A stretch of DNA of 64,000 nucleotides, taken from the NCBI GenBank assembly GCA_023213395.1, contig CM041465.1, positions 220,851,741 to 220,915,740 of the forward strand, given 5' to 3'. Positions 20,685 to 32,833 of this stretch are shown here, piece after piece (the stretch's first letter is position 1; every line of letters begins with the position of its first letter). The notes under the pieces are model-generated. The model was not told the DNA's origin, made no database searches, and was given only the letters and a program-made list of their open reading frames with translations. The stretch is from Cycas panzhihuaensis. Taxonomy: Eukaryota > Cycadophyta. Position numbers and translations under genes: made by a program.

Positions 20685-22681
20685 TTTGTTTGAAGATTTT
20701 TCTTGCAGGTTCAAGACTTTGCTAGAATATTTTAGGAGGAGGAGCTTTACTCAAATTTGAAATTTTTTTTTTCAAATTTTTTTACAAGGTTTTTGAGCAA
20801 AATACTCACGTTTTTCATGGTTTTTTCATTAAAAATCGAAATTTTTGAGTTGTTTCTTCTCATAGTTCAGGTGCTAGCATATTATGCAGCTCACTGAAAC
20901 TCTTTAATGAAGTTTATTTCAAGTTTTTAAACCTTTTGCGAGCGTGACTGTTTCTGGGCCATTTTCAACCCTCAAACCCCACTAAGGAACTCAAAACCCT
21001 TAGTGTTGTTTGTATTTAGCCTGTTTCTTGCTAGATATCAGCTCTCAAGTCAAAATTTATAATCTGAAATTGATTTAAGAAGACTCTCAGCAGTGCAGAG
21101 GTGTTTTTCACTATTTTTAGTGAGTTTTGTCATCAAAAACTGAGGTTTTTACTCATACTAGCTGGCTGCCCAAGATATAACACTGTATGCAGCTGTAGCA
21201 GAGTCCACAGAAGAAACTTGAGCATTTTGCTGAAAGATTTTTGACCCTACACAGCCGTACGGCTGCCATTTCCTCTCTGTCACAAGTGCGCCCTTCGTTT
21301 CCTTGTCTGCTCACTGTGCAGTCTACAGGCAACGAAATGAGATGAAAACTGGCAGTAATCTCTGTCTTAGCAGTGCAGCCCCTCCTCTAAAATTTTGGCT
21401 CGATCCGTGCTCTGTAGACGGAGATCGATCCGCCTGAGTCTCCACGGCCGCCGCCGTTCGAAAATCGCGTTTTTCAATTTTTTTCAAAAATTTCATTTTC
21501 TAAACTTTAAATTTGAAACTTTAAGTTATGAAAATAGGAATATTCCAAGTATATTCACTTTTTCATAAACTTAAGTTAGCCTAAGTTTTTTTTTTAATCC
21601 TTTAATTAAGTCATTTAATTATCAAAAATCACTTTTTAACGCAAATTCAAAAGGGTATTTAGTGATTTTTAATTTTCTGACTTTATTAAAGACCAAATCA
21701 AGTCTCTTTCAAGTATTTTATACATTAAAAGTATTTTTTCTTCTCTTATTAAGTCTTTTTTCAAATCAAGGCACTTTGCATAGTGACCTTAGCTTAAATT
21801 TATTAAGAGAAAAAATATCTTTTTTTGTATTTTTGAAGCTAAAAATCTTCTAAGTATTGAGTGATTAAATTAAATCACCAATACTAATTTGAACTCACTT
21901 ATTTAGAGACTCAAAAACACTTTTGCTTTAATGTTTTAAAAGGCTCCCTACGAGGTGTCCTTAGTGATCAAGTTGCAAAAAAATTCAAATTTTAGCCTAT
22001 GTTTTGGCTCTTAAAAGTTTTTAACACTTAGTTATTTTTTGAACAAGTGTTAACTAACTTTAAGTGAAGTGATTTTAAGTGTTTTTATATCAAAAAGTGA
22101 TACTTATCACTAATTTTTAAAACACTTTTAAGGAACCTTGCATGGTGACCTAATGCCCTTAGTCTCAAAGAGGGCTCAAATACACTTTGTACTTAATAAA
22201 AATCACTTTTCTTTTGATCGTTGGGACTAATTTAAAGTCCCAACACTTGGTGCTTGATGTCCATTTTCATGCAAGTGGTTCTCTTACCTTCACTTTTTCA
22301 GCATTAAAAGGAACCCACTTCTATCTTCAGTACTTAAGCTTCTATCTACTACCTTCACTTTTTCAGCATTAAAAGGAACCCACTTCTATCTTGCATTACT
22401 TCTTTCAGTACTTAAGCTCTTTTTCAAAAAGTACTTTGCAAAACTTATTGTAATCAAGTATTTGGTTTCTTACTTGGATCAACAAAGCACTATATTTTTC
22501 ATTAAAGTACTCATTGTAAAAACACTACTAGTGTTCATCTTGGTGTACTTACATTGCTTCCTCTTGAAGCCACTTTTATTGTAAATCTTAATCAAAACAT
22601 TTTCATAAGTACATTTTCCAAGCAAAAAAAAACCTAAATTCACTTTAAAATCTGCTAAAAAGTGACTTAAAATCTATTGGA

Positions 22682-22711
22682 GAGGCTCGAAAAAGGTTCA
22701 AACCTTGCCTC
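22682..22711 (+). promoter_or_regulatory. Leader stem-loop HP3 (element F)
   Basis: The outer arms GAGGC/GCCTC and inner arms AAGGTT/AACCTT are separated by a two-base apex. In E the inner arms are AGAGT/ACTCT at the same place, so pairing is kept with different bases. Confidence 0.55.
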
Positions 22712-23085
22712 TAATTAACCTTAGGCTTGGTGCATTCCCTGGGGGACCAACTGACTGTACGGTCAGTGCACGATAATTAAGGTTGTTTGAGGGAAAGGAG
22801 GTTCGAAAAGGGTGTTATTGGGTGTGAATCCTGGGAAAGCATGACGTCCATGCAGATCAACCCTACCTGCCTTGTCCTAGATTTAACTTGGCCAACTATT
22901 GGATCTCCTCTATAAGATCAAGTTGGACCAACTCCATAGCCTAGTCCTCCACCCCTCATCATTCCATTTAGTTGTTGGATCTTCTAGTAAGATCGGGGAT
23001 TGTGGTTTCGTTAGAAGGTGGAACTTAAGTGAAAGCTTTGAGTTTCCAAGTTATCTGCTAGCTTCAAGCTTTTATAAACTGAAAC

Positions 23086-24090
23086 ATGGCTGCCATAAAC
23101 ATGCTAAATGCATGTACCATTTGGTTAACAGGACAAGATAATTATCAAGAATGGAAGAGACTCACTCAGAACTTGCTAATCATGAACGAATTTTGGAGTT
23201 ATGTTTTTGGGAGATTACCTCGACCAGCACCTGTTACCAATGAAAATGTTACTGTGCAACCTGATGATGCTTTGCTTGCTGCTTGGGAAGCCAAAGATGA
23301 AATTGCTTTAGCATTCCTTCACATGATTGTTGATGTGCATGTAGATCAGAATATTGCTTGTGCTAAAACTTCTAAGGAAGCTTGGGACACTTTGTCCTCA
23401 TTGTATGAAAGGCGAGATCAAGCTCGCATTTTAATGGTTAAGGCAAAATTGTATTCTGTTAAGTTTGTCAAGCCCATGTCGGCTTTTCTTTCCTCTATCA
23501 AGGAGGTGTGTAATGAACTGAATACACTTGGAATTCCAGCTACAAGGAATGAATTGATCACTTCCATCACCAAAGCCTTACTCAAAAACTACAATGGCTT
23601 CATTTCGTCTACTACAAGAGATGGTTCTCTCAAAACTATGACATTCAACGAATTTGAAAGTCTGCTACTTCAAGAAGAATAAATCTACACTAAGGATAAT
23701 GAGGAGGAACCATCTACATCAGGTGCATTCATGGCCAATTCAAAGGCCAAACAGCAACCCAAACCTGCACTCTCAAAGCAGTTTGGGAACATGAACATTG
23801 GGTCTTCAAGGACCAATGTTGTATGTCATTATTGTGGCAAACCTGGCCACATAGCACCTGATTGTCGGAAAAAGCAAGCAAATCTACGCCAGCACGTACG
23901 TCATCCGAATTAGCGGCAATGACCACGTCGGCGGTACCAGCGGTTTCAAGAGCAACAACAAGAAGAAGAACAACCCGACCAAATCGAGGTGCCTATCGAG
24001 GAGGTCAAAGAGGAAGGAGGGGTTTCAGAGGTGGCAATCAACGCCACTTTAATCAGTTTGCAGATGAACACAAACTATTCTATGCATATC
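23086..24090 (+). pseudogene. Element F: gag
   Basis: ATG at 23086 begins MAAINMLNACTIWLTGQDNYQEW. The core reads AWEAKDEIALAFLHMIVDVHVDQNI, then KEAWDTLSSLYERRDQARILMVKAKL, then FNEFESLLLQEE. A TAA at 23680-23682 replaces a Gln codon (element I has CAA). The CCHC knuckle CHYCGKPGHIAPDC at 23824-23865 is intact. A frameshift near 23910 leads into the RGG-rich stretch GGQRGRRGFRGGN. Gag would assemble particles and bind RNA through knuckle and RGG box. Confidence 0.9.
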
Positions 24091-25320
24091 AGACATCCAA
24101 GGTTGATGAAACTTGGATTATTGATTCTGGAGATTCACAACACATGACTAGAAATGAAGACCTCCTCACCAACATCAAGGAAGGCAAAGGTCAATCAGTG
24201 ACCTTTGGGAATAATCAATCTATCAAAATTTCTGGTGTAGGCACAATAACTCCATTTTCTTCTTCATCAAATCCTTCCTCCACATTTCCCGATGGCAATG
24301 CCTATTTAATACCTTCAATGGACAAAAATTTACTATCTGTTAGCAAGTTGGACAAGCAACAGATGAGTGTATTGTTCCAAAATGGGAAATGTATAATTAA
24401 TGACAAAGAAGACCAAGTAGTAGCAGTTGGCTATGAGGATCAAGGCCTCTACAAGTTGGATGCAAATAATATAACACTTGATTCTGCTTACTCTGGTTCC
24501 ATTGTCACTCCTTACTTGTCCAAGATACAACTTTGGCATCAACGTCTAGGCCATTTGAGCTTAGACAATTTGAGACAAATGATCAACAAGAACATGGTAC
24601 ATGGGCTTCCAAAGATCTATGGAACAAAATGTCTTTGTGAAGCGTGCATTATGGAAACTCAACATCGCTTCCCTTTCCATAAAGGCAAAGCGTGGTGTGC
24701 ATCACATCCTCTGCAGTTGGTACATTCGGATTTGTGCGGACCTATGACCACAGCATCTTTTGGAGGAGCTTTGTATTACATCTCCTTCATTGATGACTTT
24801 TCTCACAAAGTCTGGGTCTATTTCATCAAACACAAATCTGAAGCATTTTCCAAGTTCAAAGAATTCAAGCTTGAAGTGAAAAATGAGTCTGGCCATTCAA
24901 TCAAAACATTCGGATGCATAATGGAGGTGAATTTACATCAAATGAATTGACCCAATACTGCAAGGATAACGGCATTCGGAGAACTAACTATACCTCACAC
25001 TCCTCAACAAAACAGAGTCTCCGAACGAATGAACAGAACTTTGGCCAATAAAGCCAAAGCTATGATGCATGCACAAGGACTCACTCGAGCCATCTTGGTA
25101 CATTTCACACAGCTGCCTATGTGGCCAATCGCAATCCTACTATAGCAGTCACTAATATGACACCCGAGGAGGCATGGTCTGGCAAAAACCTCATCGACCA
25201 TTTGAGGACTTTTGGTGCACCGCTTATATGCACATTCCCAATCAAGAAAGGAAGAAATTAGACAAGCATAGTCTCGAAATGCATCTTTGTAGGTTATGCC
25301 ATTCACAGCAAAGCCTACAA
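24091..25320 (+). pseudogene. Element F: protease and integrase
   Basis: The protease motif is WIIDSGDSQHM; family members have DSGAS, and the catalytic Asp is kept. GAG-pre-integrase reads LWHQRLGHLSLDNL and CLCEACIM (HHCC set intact). The integrase core starts HSDLCGPM, then FIDDFSHKVWVYFIKHKSEAF. A frameshift near 24910 destroys the RTDNGGE block in frame; the catalytic-Glu block continues in other frames with further breaks (25010-25300). Confidence 0.88.
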
Positions 25321-26596
25321 GTTGTATGATCCTATAGGAAAGAAAATGCATCTCTCAAGAGATGTCATCTTTGCTGAAGAAAATCACAAGGAGGTGCAAA
25401 CAGCATCCATGCAACCTCCCATTGACAAAGGCAAGAAGATTGTTGAGGCCTTCCTTCCCTCTCAATCCTCTACACCATGTTCATCATCTGCACCAGCTGG
25501 ACCGTCTACTTCAACTGAATTTGCTCCACTTGATCCAAGCACATCTTCTGTTGACCAACCACTTACACCAGAAGATCTTGAGGTTCAAGTAACTTCAATT
25601 CAAAAGTTACCCAAATGGTACACACAAACAGTTCAAGACTGTCACATTATTGAAGGAAAACGTCCATCTAAATACCGACAGCAAACCAATTATGCACTTA
25701 TGGATGAAGTGCTTTGTGTTGATGAGCCTTCCACTTTTGAGGAGGCTTCTACAAATGAAAATTGGAAGGCTGCCATGGATGAAGAAATCCATTCTATTGA
25801 AAAGAATGGAACTTGGAATTTGGTTGAATTGCCTAAACACAAACAGGCAATCAGTTGCAAATGGGTCTACAAGACCAAATTCCATTCCGATGGTTCACTT
25901 AAAAGGTAGAAAGCACGCCTTGTCGCAAAAGGATTTAAACAAAAAGAAGGCATATATTATGAAGAAACTTTTGCACCAGTGGTGAACATGAATACCATCA
26001 GACTTCTCTTGGCCTTAGCTGCTCAATGCAAATGGCCTGTTTACCAGATGGACGTGAAGAGCGCCTTTCTTAATGGTGATCTTCAAGAGGAGGTATATTT
26101 GGAGCAACCTCCCGGTTACAAAGTACAAGGCAAGGAGCATCTTGTATATCGCCTAAAAAAGGCGTTATATGGCTTGAAGCAAGCTCCAAGGGCATGGTAC
26201 TCGAAGATCGATGACTACTTCTTGAGACATGGGTTTCATCGATCTACTTCAGATCCTAATCTGTATATAAAAAATGAAAAGAACCATGTAATTTTTGTTG
26301 CCTTGTATGTAGATGACTTAGTAATCACTGGTAGTGACACTAAGATGATTCATATTCTCCAAGATGACTTAAGGAGAAGTTTCGAGATGACAGATCTTGG
26401 ACTTCTCCATTATTTTTTAGGCTTTGAGATATGGCAACAACTAGGCTATATCTTCATCTCCCAAGCGAAATATTCTTGGGACATTTTGCAGCGGTTCAAG
26501 ATGCACGACTGCAAATCAGCGCCTACACCTATGGAGAATGGATCCAAGCTTACTCTCAATGAAGAAGGTCAAGCGGATCCCACACTTTGCCGGTAG
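25321..26596 (+). pseudogene. Element F: linker and reverse transcriptase
   Basis: After a Ser/Pro-rich linker the RT reads LPKWYTQTVQDCHIIEGKRPSK in part, CKWVYKTKFHSDGSL, YQMDVKSAFLNGDLQEEVYLEQPPG in part, YGLKQAPRAWY and the catalytic LYVDDLVIT near 26308. TAG at 25907-25909 and TAG at 26594-26596 are the main stops; the 979-codon stretch between 25979 and 26596 is otherwise open as a 205-residue frame. Fingers, palm and most of the thumb are recognisable. Confidence 0.9.
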
Positions 26597-27272
26597 TTGA
26601 TTGGGAGTCTCATTTATCTCACCAACACTCGACTGGACATTTCATTTGCTGTTGGGATTTGCTCACGTTACATGTCTCAACCCAATCAGATACACTGGAA
26701 TGCAACCAAACGCATACTTAAGTACATCAAAGGCACCTTGCAGCATGGCCTTGAGTATGCACATAATGAGAACTTCACTCTGGAAGGGTTCTCAGATTCG
26801 ATTAGGCGAGTTGCCAAGATAGCAGAAAATCAACCTCGGGATACTGTTTTTCCCTTGGTTCAACAGTTGTTTCGTGGAATTGCAAGAAGCAACTCAATGT
26901 TACCTTGTCCTCCACCGAAACAGAGTACAAAAGTCTGCGATCGGTAGCGACTTGTGAGGCTATCTGGCTACGGCGGATGCTTGGAGAACTTGGATTTCAG
27001 TAGGGTCACCCCACCATGATACATTGCGATAATCAAAGTGTGCTCAAGTTAGCTAAGAATCCAGTCTTTCATACGCGAACAAAACACATCGAAGTTCACC
27101 ATCACTTCATCAGGGAGCATGTTCAGAATGGTGAGATCAACCTCCAAAGATCTGAGACAACAGAGAGGAGCAGACAGCAAACATCTTTACCAAGCCTCTT
27201 GGTAGAGAAAAGTTTGTAAAATTCAGAGATGGTCTTGGTGTCCGACTTGACATTGTAAATGCGATGAAGGGG
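26597..27272 (+). pseudogene. Element F: RNase H and polypurine tract
   Basis: It reads GSLIYLTNTRLDISFAVGICSRYM and GFSDS, then is broken by frameshifts near 26800 and 26945, then IHCDNQSVLKLAKNPVFHTRTKHIEVHHHF in successive parts. The tail is frameshifted near 27155. The purine run GATGAAGGGG at 27263-27272 abuts the 3' LTR and would prime plus-strand DNA. Confidence 0.87.
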
Positions 27273-27826
27273 TGTTAAACCTTATGTTTACATGTTAAGA
27301 TAATGTACTTTTATTTTCATATAATACGTGTACTTTTTACTTTAGGGGTGACTTATCACTTAAGTGATAAAGGGCACACCCACATTCTTTCTAATGACAC
27401 AACGTTGTCACTAAAGGGTCAAATGGACCCTCATGCATTTTTGCTCACATGAGAGCCCAAAAGGACACATGTCCGACATGCAAGGCATGTATCTTGGATG
27501 TTTGACACTTGTCAAACATCCAAGGCCCTAGGTCTCTCATTTCACTCTATATAATGAGACCTCTTCTCATTGTCTCATAAGAGAGTTGGAGTCAGATTGT
27601 TATCTTTGTCGGTTTGCTAATCAAACTGTTCATTCTTTGGAGGTTGGACCAATTCCAACTCCACATATTGGGTATCATTTTCTCTTGCTCCTTCATTCAT
27701 GTTTTGTCTCTTTGCTTTCTCTTTACCTTGAGATTATTATACTTGTTTGTATTTCTACAACTAGAACTAGAGTGATCCTAGTTTCTAGATCTTGGGACTG
27801 TTGAGGCCATCTAGCCTCTTTTCACA
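27273..27826 (+). repeat. Element F: 3' LTR
   Basis: A 554-base LTR starting TGTTAAACCTTATG and ending TTTTCACA, followed directly by the TSD CAAAG. Both palindromes are present. It differs from the 5' LTR at scattered sites, for example near the AATACGTGTAC stretch (27326-27336). Confidence 0.93.
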
Positions 27827-27831
27827 CAAAG

Positions 27832-28240
27832 GGTCTCACGACTTCTAAAACTAACCTAGAAACAACTATTACAATTTTTCCCAACTTAGATTAGTCCCAT
27901 TGGTGTATTGGTACTAGCCTATGGTACCTCCTCAAAGAGTAGAAAAAAAAAACTTGCATTAACTTACTTTGAATTAACAAATTTCTTAATCTTCACTAGA
28001 TTATTAAAAAGAGCCAAATGATCTACCAAGTTGCAAATGCCATGGTATTGTAATGTGGCAAATAGCCCATCATTTTGAACAATCACATAAGATATTGTAG
28101 GTTGTTTCCCAACCCCCTATCCCACATATCCTTTCGGTGATGGTTGGGGTTGGGGTGGGGTATCAGAAGGAAGGAGGTGGTGGGGGAAGTGCTCCTCTAT
28201 TCATTTTGTATATTTGATTTTTCTGTTATGTATATGGAGT
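27832..28240 (-). pseudogene. Possible upstream part of the split gypsy gag
   Basis: Joined across the F insertion, the minus strand here continues into the gag remnant at 20007. Only weak similarity can be read (YKYRMKLDKSLENLL at the junction), and stops are frequent. A run of G-rich sequence (GGTTGGGGTTGGGGTGGGG) lies at 28143-28161. This is called mainly from continuity. Confidence 0.3.
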
Positions 28241-30146
28241 GATGATAGGATTCTAATCTAATTCAAAAACTCCAAAGCATCTACTAGTAGTCTCTAAATT
28301 GAAAAATCTTTATTATAATTAAACAATCACCTTACAATTATGTTTTGTTCACTTGAATCCACCTAGGGGTCTCCTTCTACAACACCTTTTAGTGCCTTCT
28401 CTTTCTTCAACAGTTGCAAACTTAGGAATAAATTCAAAATCCTTTATTTTTTGGGGTGAGGTTTCGCATTAAGGATGTTAAAGTCATTATGTTTCCCTCA
28501 TTTTATAAGGTTATGTTGCTCAATCCTTCTTCCAATTTGTTTACCTATCTTCCTTTAATGTTCCCTTATTTGGAGACAATAATTTTACAATCTCTTTTTC
28601 CTCGACTTTGAAGTGGAAATCATGGTTGCCTTCATCTAGTTTCAGTTTTATCTTTGTCCCATCTAAAATCTACAATCTTTTATTGTGTCAACTAAAATTT
28701 TTATGTATACATCAGGTGGCATCTACAAACCCCGATGGGTTTTGCCTTCGAAGGTCATTATACCTTCTCAATTCCTTAAATTGATTTTACTGCAACTATC
28801 TCTTTCCAATGCTCCCACAATCACATATGAGATTGAATTCAAGCAACCACAGAACCAAATGTTGGTTGCATATGGTTACTAACTTTGTCAATCATTATCC
28901 ATCACATCACACAAATCTACAACAAAGAATACAAGAAGTTACACCATCCTTGTCCTACTCTCATTGCTCGCATAAGGGTTAGAATCAATAGGCTTGCACA
29001 AGAAGTAACAAAAAACAACTCTTAATTATGGTGTTCCCTCACAACTAGATTCGAATATGCTGCTACACTTACAACTCTTATAGAGAAAGAGACCAAGAAT
29101 TCTTTTCAAAACCAAAATTGGAATAATACCCTACAAGGTTCTCCTAACTTACATATTAAGAGTTGGTTAAACAAACTTTAACCAACTTCTTACAACTAAT
29201 TTCCAACTTACTTTTCCTTCTAAAATACACTTTATGACTTATTGTCTTTTCCTTTCTTAGCTCTTTCTTACTCTGTCTCAGTTGCCTTTGTCATTGCCTC
29301 TAAAAGCCAAAAAGGTACAAGATTATTAGGGTTATGGGAGATATAAATGATTTATACAAGATCACTTTTGAAAATTCCAAATTAGTCTATGTTTTTAAGT
29401 ATGTGCTAACACTTTGAATGCAATTATGGGGGTTGTTTTGGATTAGGAAGATGATGCATAAGAAAATTCTCTATATTGTCTTTTGTTTTTGCTTTGAACA
29501 TATTCAAAAATTAGATTATGAACTTTAAAAATGTGAACTATACAAATCATGCAACCATTTGTTATTTGATTAATAAGCATGCATCAAGTCCTAGATGATT
29601 GATAGTTTCTTCTATTGCACGAATTTGATGCAAAGATTATAGAAAAACATGGAAGAAGAATGCACTTATAGACTCATCAACTTAGTTATCAAATGCAACT
29701 CAAGAGGGTGAGTTGATAAAAGATAAAAGACGTATTTTTGGATAATAATCTCTTTATAATTGAAAACTAGGCTTCTTATTTTATACATATTACAAATTGT
29801 TTAGTAGCCAAGACCACAAAAACCCCCATATTTCTATGTGCAAGCATCAAAAACTAGTAAGAAGATCTACCTCTTGTATTCATAAGGATTGTATGTGAAT
29901 TGTATAAGAAAATAATGGATGGAATATGATGCAAACATATTGTAAATCAACAACCAACAAAGTTGAATAAGATATTGATGGCAACCAATCTTTTAAGATG
30001 CTAAAGCTTATCTTGTATATGTGATAGTTGCTAGTCAAGAGTCCAAAATATGCCATTAAAGCCTATTATTGCTTATGAGGCCTTTGAAAATAGAATGTTG
30101 GATTTTATAAGTCCTACACATCCTTGTTCTCAAAAGGGTAATCCAC
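28241..30146. other. No gene recognised
   Basis: AT-rich sequence without a recognisable domain, LTR or repeat. Short open frames such as 28685-28882 have no family features. It ends at the ATAGT duplication that flanks gypsy G1. Confidence 0.6.
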
Positions 30147-30151
30147 ATAGT

Positions 30152-30395
30152 TGAAGGGCACACAAATATAATAAGTAATGTAAGATTGATAAACACAATG
30201 ATAAAAGAGTAATAAAGCATGAATGACTTGGAGAATCTTCAAATTAAAAATGAAAAAAATATGATAATTTACAATGTCTTAATAATGAATATACATATGT
30301 AATGACTTTTCACAAAAGTCAATTATTTGAACTAAACTTCTTTCAATAACCTATTAATTAATCTAATTATCTATGTAATCTTCATAGTCATAGCA
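30152..30395 (-). repeat. G1 3' LTR
   Basis: The 244-base LTR starts TGCTATGACTATGAAG on the minus strand at 30395 and ends at 30152 beside ATAGT. It aligns with the outer parts of 42968-44028 (CTATGTAATCTT near one end and ATAAACACAATGATA near the other). The polypurine tract AAGGGGAGGACT follows at 30396-30410. Confidence 0.78.
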
Positions 30396-30399
30396 AGTC

Positions 30400-30640
30400 C
30401 TCCCCTTAAAATGGTTTGTCTTCAAACCATGTAGGCTACAAGTTAGGGAATTGCTTGAGAATATTTGCAACTTCCTATGCAGCATCTTCAATTGGTAGTT
30501 GTCTCCATTTGATAAGGATTCCTCTGATAGTTTTGGAGTGCAAATGCTTTTCTCTAGTCTTCACAATTATTTCCAAAATGAGAACCAACTTTCCTTCTTC
30601 GTCCAAGATTGGCATCTCCATCTAAACTCAAATGTTTTCA
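30400..30640 (-). pseudogene. G1 chromodomain
   Basis: The minus strand reads MPILDEEGKLVLILEIIVKTREKHLHS in parts, then ILIKWRQLPIEDAA and a stop where Trp is expected, then FEDKPF beside the polypurine tract. This is the integrase C-terminal chromodomain of chromoviruses. Confidence 0.82.
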
Positions 30641-31859
30641 CCCAACTTCTTTTTTAACCAGGACACATGAAAGAATTTATGTATATGAGATGTCTAAGGT
30701 AGCTCAATTAATACACTACATCTTTGGTCCTCTATTTCACCGAATAAGGGCCATAACCTCAAATTGAGCTTTCCCTTACAAGTAATGAGGCTAGCTTATA
30801 TAGTTGTAGCCTTATATAAATCCAATCTCCTATTTTAAACTCCAACTCTATTAGGCATTTATCTAACTAATGCTTTATCCTATTTCATGCATATGCCAAG
30901 TGTTCCTTTAGAATCTACATAGTATCTTGTGCCCCTTATAAGTGCTCTCCTGCTACTGGAACACAGTTTTCTTTATTATCTAGCCTTTAAGTCAATTTGG
31001 CTCATAACCATACAAGGCTCTAAAAAGAGAGGTATAGATGGATGTACAATATGTGGAATTGCACTAAGACTCAACTAAATGTGACCATTTGACCCATAAG
31101 TTGTCCTTATCAACCACATAGCTTCTTAAGTAACCTTCTAGGCATGTGCCTCTTATAAGTGCTCTCCTACCACTGGAACACAATTTTCTTTTATTATCTA
31201 GTCTCTAAGTCGATCTGGCTCATAACCATACAAGGCTTGAAAAAGAGAGATATAGATGGATGTGTAGTATATGGAATTGCACTAGACCAACTAAATGTAA
31301 CCATTTGACCCATGAGTTGTCCTTGTCAACCACATAGATTCTTAAGTACCCTTCTAGGCATTTGTTCACTACCTCAGTTTGTTTAACTATTTGTGGATAG
31401 CAACTAGTACTCAAGGTTAACATGGTACCCACTTATTTAAACAAGTCTTGCTAGAAGCGACTTGAAAATCTTGGATCTTAGTCACCTACAATGGCATGAG
31501 GAAGGTCGTGCAATATGTGAATTTCTTTCATGAATATTTATGCCATCTATGGCACCTTGTACATGAATTGGATAAGTATATAGTGTGCAAGTTTTGTGAA
31601 ACAATCAATTACCATATAAATGGTGCCATTACCTTTTAGATTTAAGTAACCCTATTACAAAATCCATACTAATACTTTCTCATTTCTACTATAGAATGGG
31701 TATAAGTAGAAATAAACTTAGTAATGTTATTCATTCATACTTATGTGCTTGGCAAACAGAACATTCTACCACAAACTTCTAATTATTCTTTTTTATACAT
31801 TTCTTAAAAAATGAATGTTTGATTTTAAGGTATATTTTAGGGAATCCTATGTGACCAAT
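30641..31859 (-). pseudogene. G1 integrase with an internal duplication
   Basis: It reads FVVECSVCQAHKYE (zinc-binding HHCC end) near 31780, SMDFVIGLLKSK (first catalytic Asp) near 31650, then QTEVVNKCLEGYLRIYV near 31380 with the catalytic Glu, then DNSWVKWLHL. The middle catalytic block is degraded. The segment after the Glu is duplicated (see 30929-31362). Many stops. Confidence 0.8.
30929..31362. repeat. 217-base tandem duplication in G1 integrase
   Basis: Unit 1 at 30929-31145 and unit 2 at 31146-31362 both run from GTGCC(C/T)CTTATAAGTGCTC to CTTCTAGGCAT. They differ by scattered substitutions. Homologous elements have this segment once, so the duplication arose inside this copy. Confidence 0.85.
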
Positions 31860-32207
31860 GAATAGCACTATTTTTTAATTGGTCCGTAGAAAAGCCCTTC
31901 CCCTATATCAAAGGATGTCATTCTTCCATTCAAACTTGTCTTCACTACCATGTTGAATTTTGGTTATAAATTATTAGACATCGAATCCTCGGTGTACTCA
32001 ACCTGCAAGCCAGTTGCTCACATTGGGAAGAACACGGTTATGATGCAAAGTCGGGGAGCTTCATCTCAACAACAAAAAACATTTGCCACCACAATAAATT
32101 TTTGCTTTATGTATGATATGTCAAAATCAAAGGCTTGAACCTTACTCCCCATTTTATGTTATTATGATAATAACTCCTTTTGTTTTAAAGATGTACTATA
32201 GGCTATT
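31860..32207 (-). pseudogene. G1 RNase H, C-terminal part
   Basis: The minus strand reads FDISYIKQKFIVVANVF, a degraded form of the gypsy FxIxYxxGKxNxVADALSR block. It ends exactly where E inserted at 32208; the N-terminal part continues at 39810. Confidence 0.6.
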
Positions 32208-32774
32208 TGTTAGAACCTTCATTCCTAGCATTAAGTCTTGACCTTGTGTATTTATATTTTTGTCACTTTAGGCCCTTAATCCTAAAGTGTCATTTGTTGC
32301 ATTATCAAATTGTCTTTTGTCATGTAGTGACTTTCCTCACATGTGCTTGTGAGAAGTCAACGTTTGTGGGCTTTGTCTCTTGTGAAAAATCAACATTTGT
32401 GGACTCTAACCTTATCCTTGGAGATAGTAGAGTCCTAATCAGATTAGGCTCCTAGTCTTGATCAGTGACGTGTTGAGATCCTGATCATCGATTCTCCTTT
32501 ATAAGGAGCCCTATTCTTATGTTTTGGCATGTAGTATTTTGTGTTAGTGTTATGCTGCTGTAACTATTTCTTATAGGTAAAGTATTGAGAGTAATTCTCC
32601 TTCATGTTTGTATGTGAGATAGGTTGAGTTGAGGTTCAATACTCCTCCCTATCATCTTTCATCTTTGTACTACATCTTTTTCATTAATCTAAGTCTATTG
32701 TCCTTCACATTACGATGTCCTCATCGACTTCTCAATAGATTTTGGTTCCTGTGTTGTCTCCATTGAGTCTTTCA
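32208..32774 (+). repeat. Element E: 5' LTR
   Basis: 567 bases, starting TGTTAGAACCTTCATTCC and ending GAGTCTTTCA. TATA box TTTATAAGG at 32498-32506. Confidence 0.93.
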
Positions 32775-32833
32775 GTTTGGTATCAGAGCAGTAGAAACTT
32801 GAGGAGCGGTTTGGTGGCGTCAAATTTCTCCAG

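Larger units (their letters stand above)
20561..23085 (+). other. Element F: primer site and 2.5-kb leader
   Basis: The primer site CGGTATCAAAGC (20563-20574) is two bases off the tRNA-iMet complement. HP1 lies at 20646-20684. A small GC-rich patch is near 21405-21470. The GGCTCCCTACGAGGTGTCC motif (21942-21960) and a second weaker copy at 22132-22152 follow. A direct duplication of about 65 bases starts at 22286 and 22351. HP3 lies at 22682-22711 and the palindrome TGACTGTACGGTCA at 22752-22765. No protein is recognised. Confidence 0.75.
20008..27826 (+). mobile_element. Copia element F (alpha group), full length with TSD
   Basis: This is a 7,819-base element with two LTRs (20008-20560 and 27273-27826), a primer site, a leader, gag-pol and a polypurine tract. 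The TSD CAAAG is perfect at 20003-20007 and 27827-27831. The LTRs are similar but carry a scatter of substitutions. Gag-pol has several stops and frameshifts, so it is non-autonomous today. It is inserted in the minus-strand gypsy gag remnant and is the inverted counterpart of element I. Confidence 0.95.

Noticed and set aside
28143-28161. G-rich run as a telomere-like or quadruplex element.
   Set aside because: Only one short imperfect run; it does not fit the plant telomere repeat, and quadruplex potential cannot be judged by eye.
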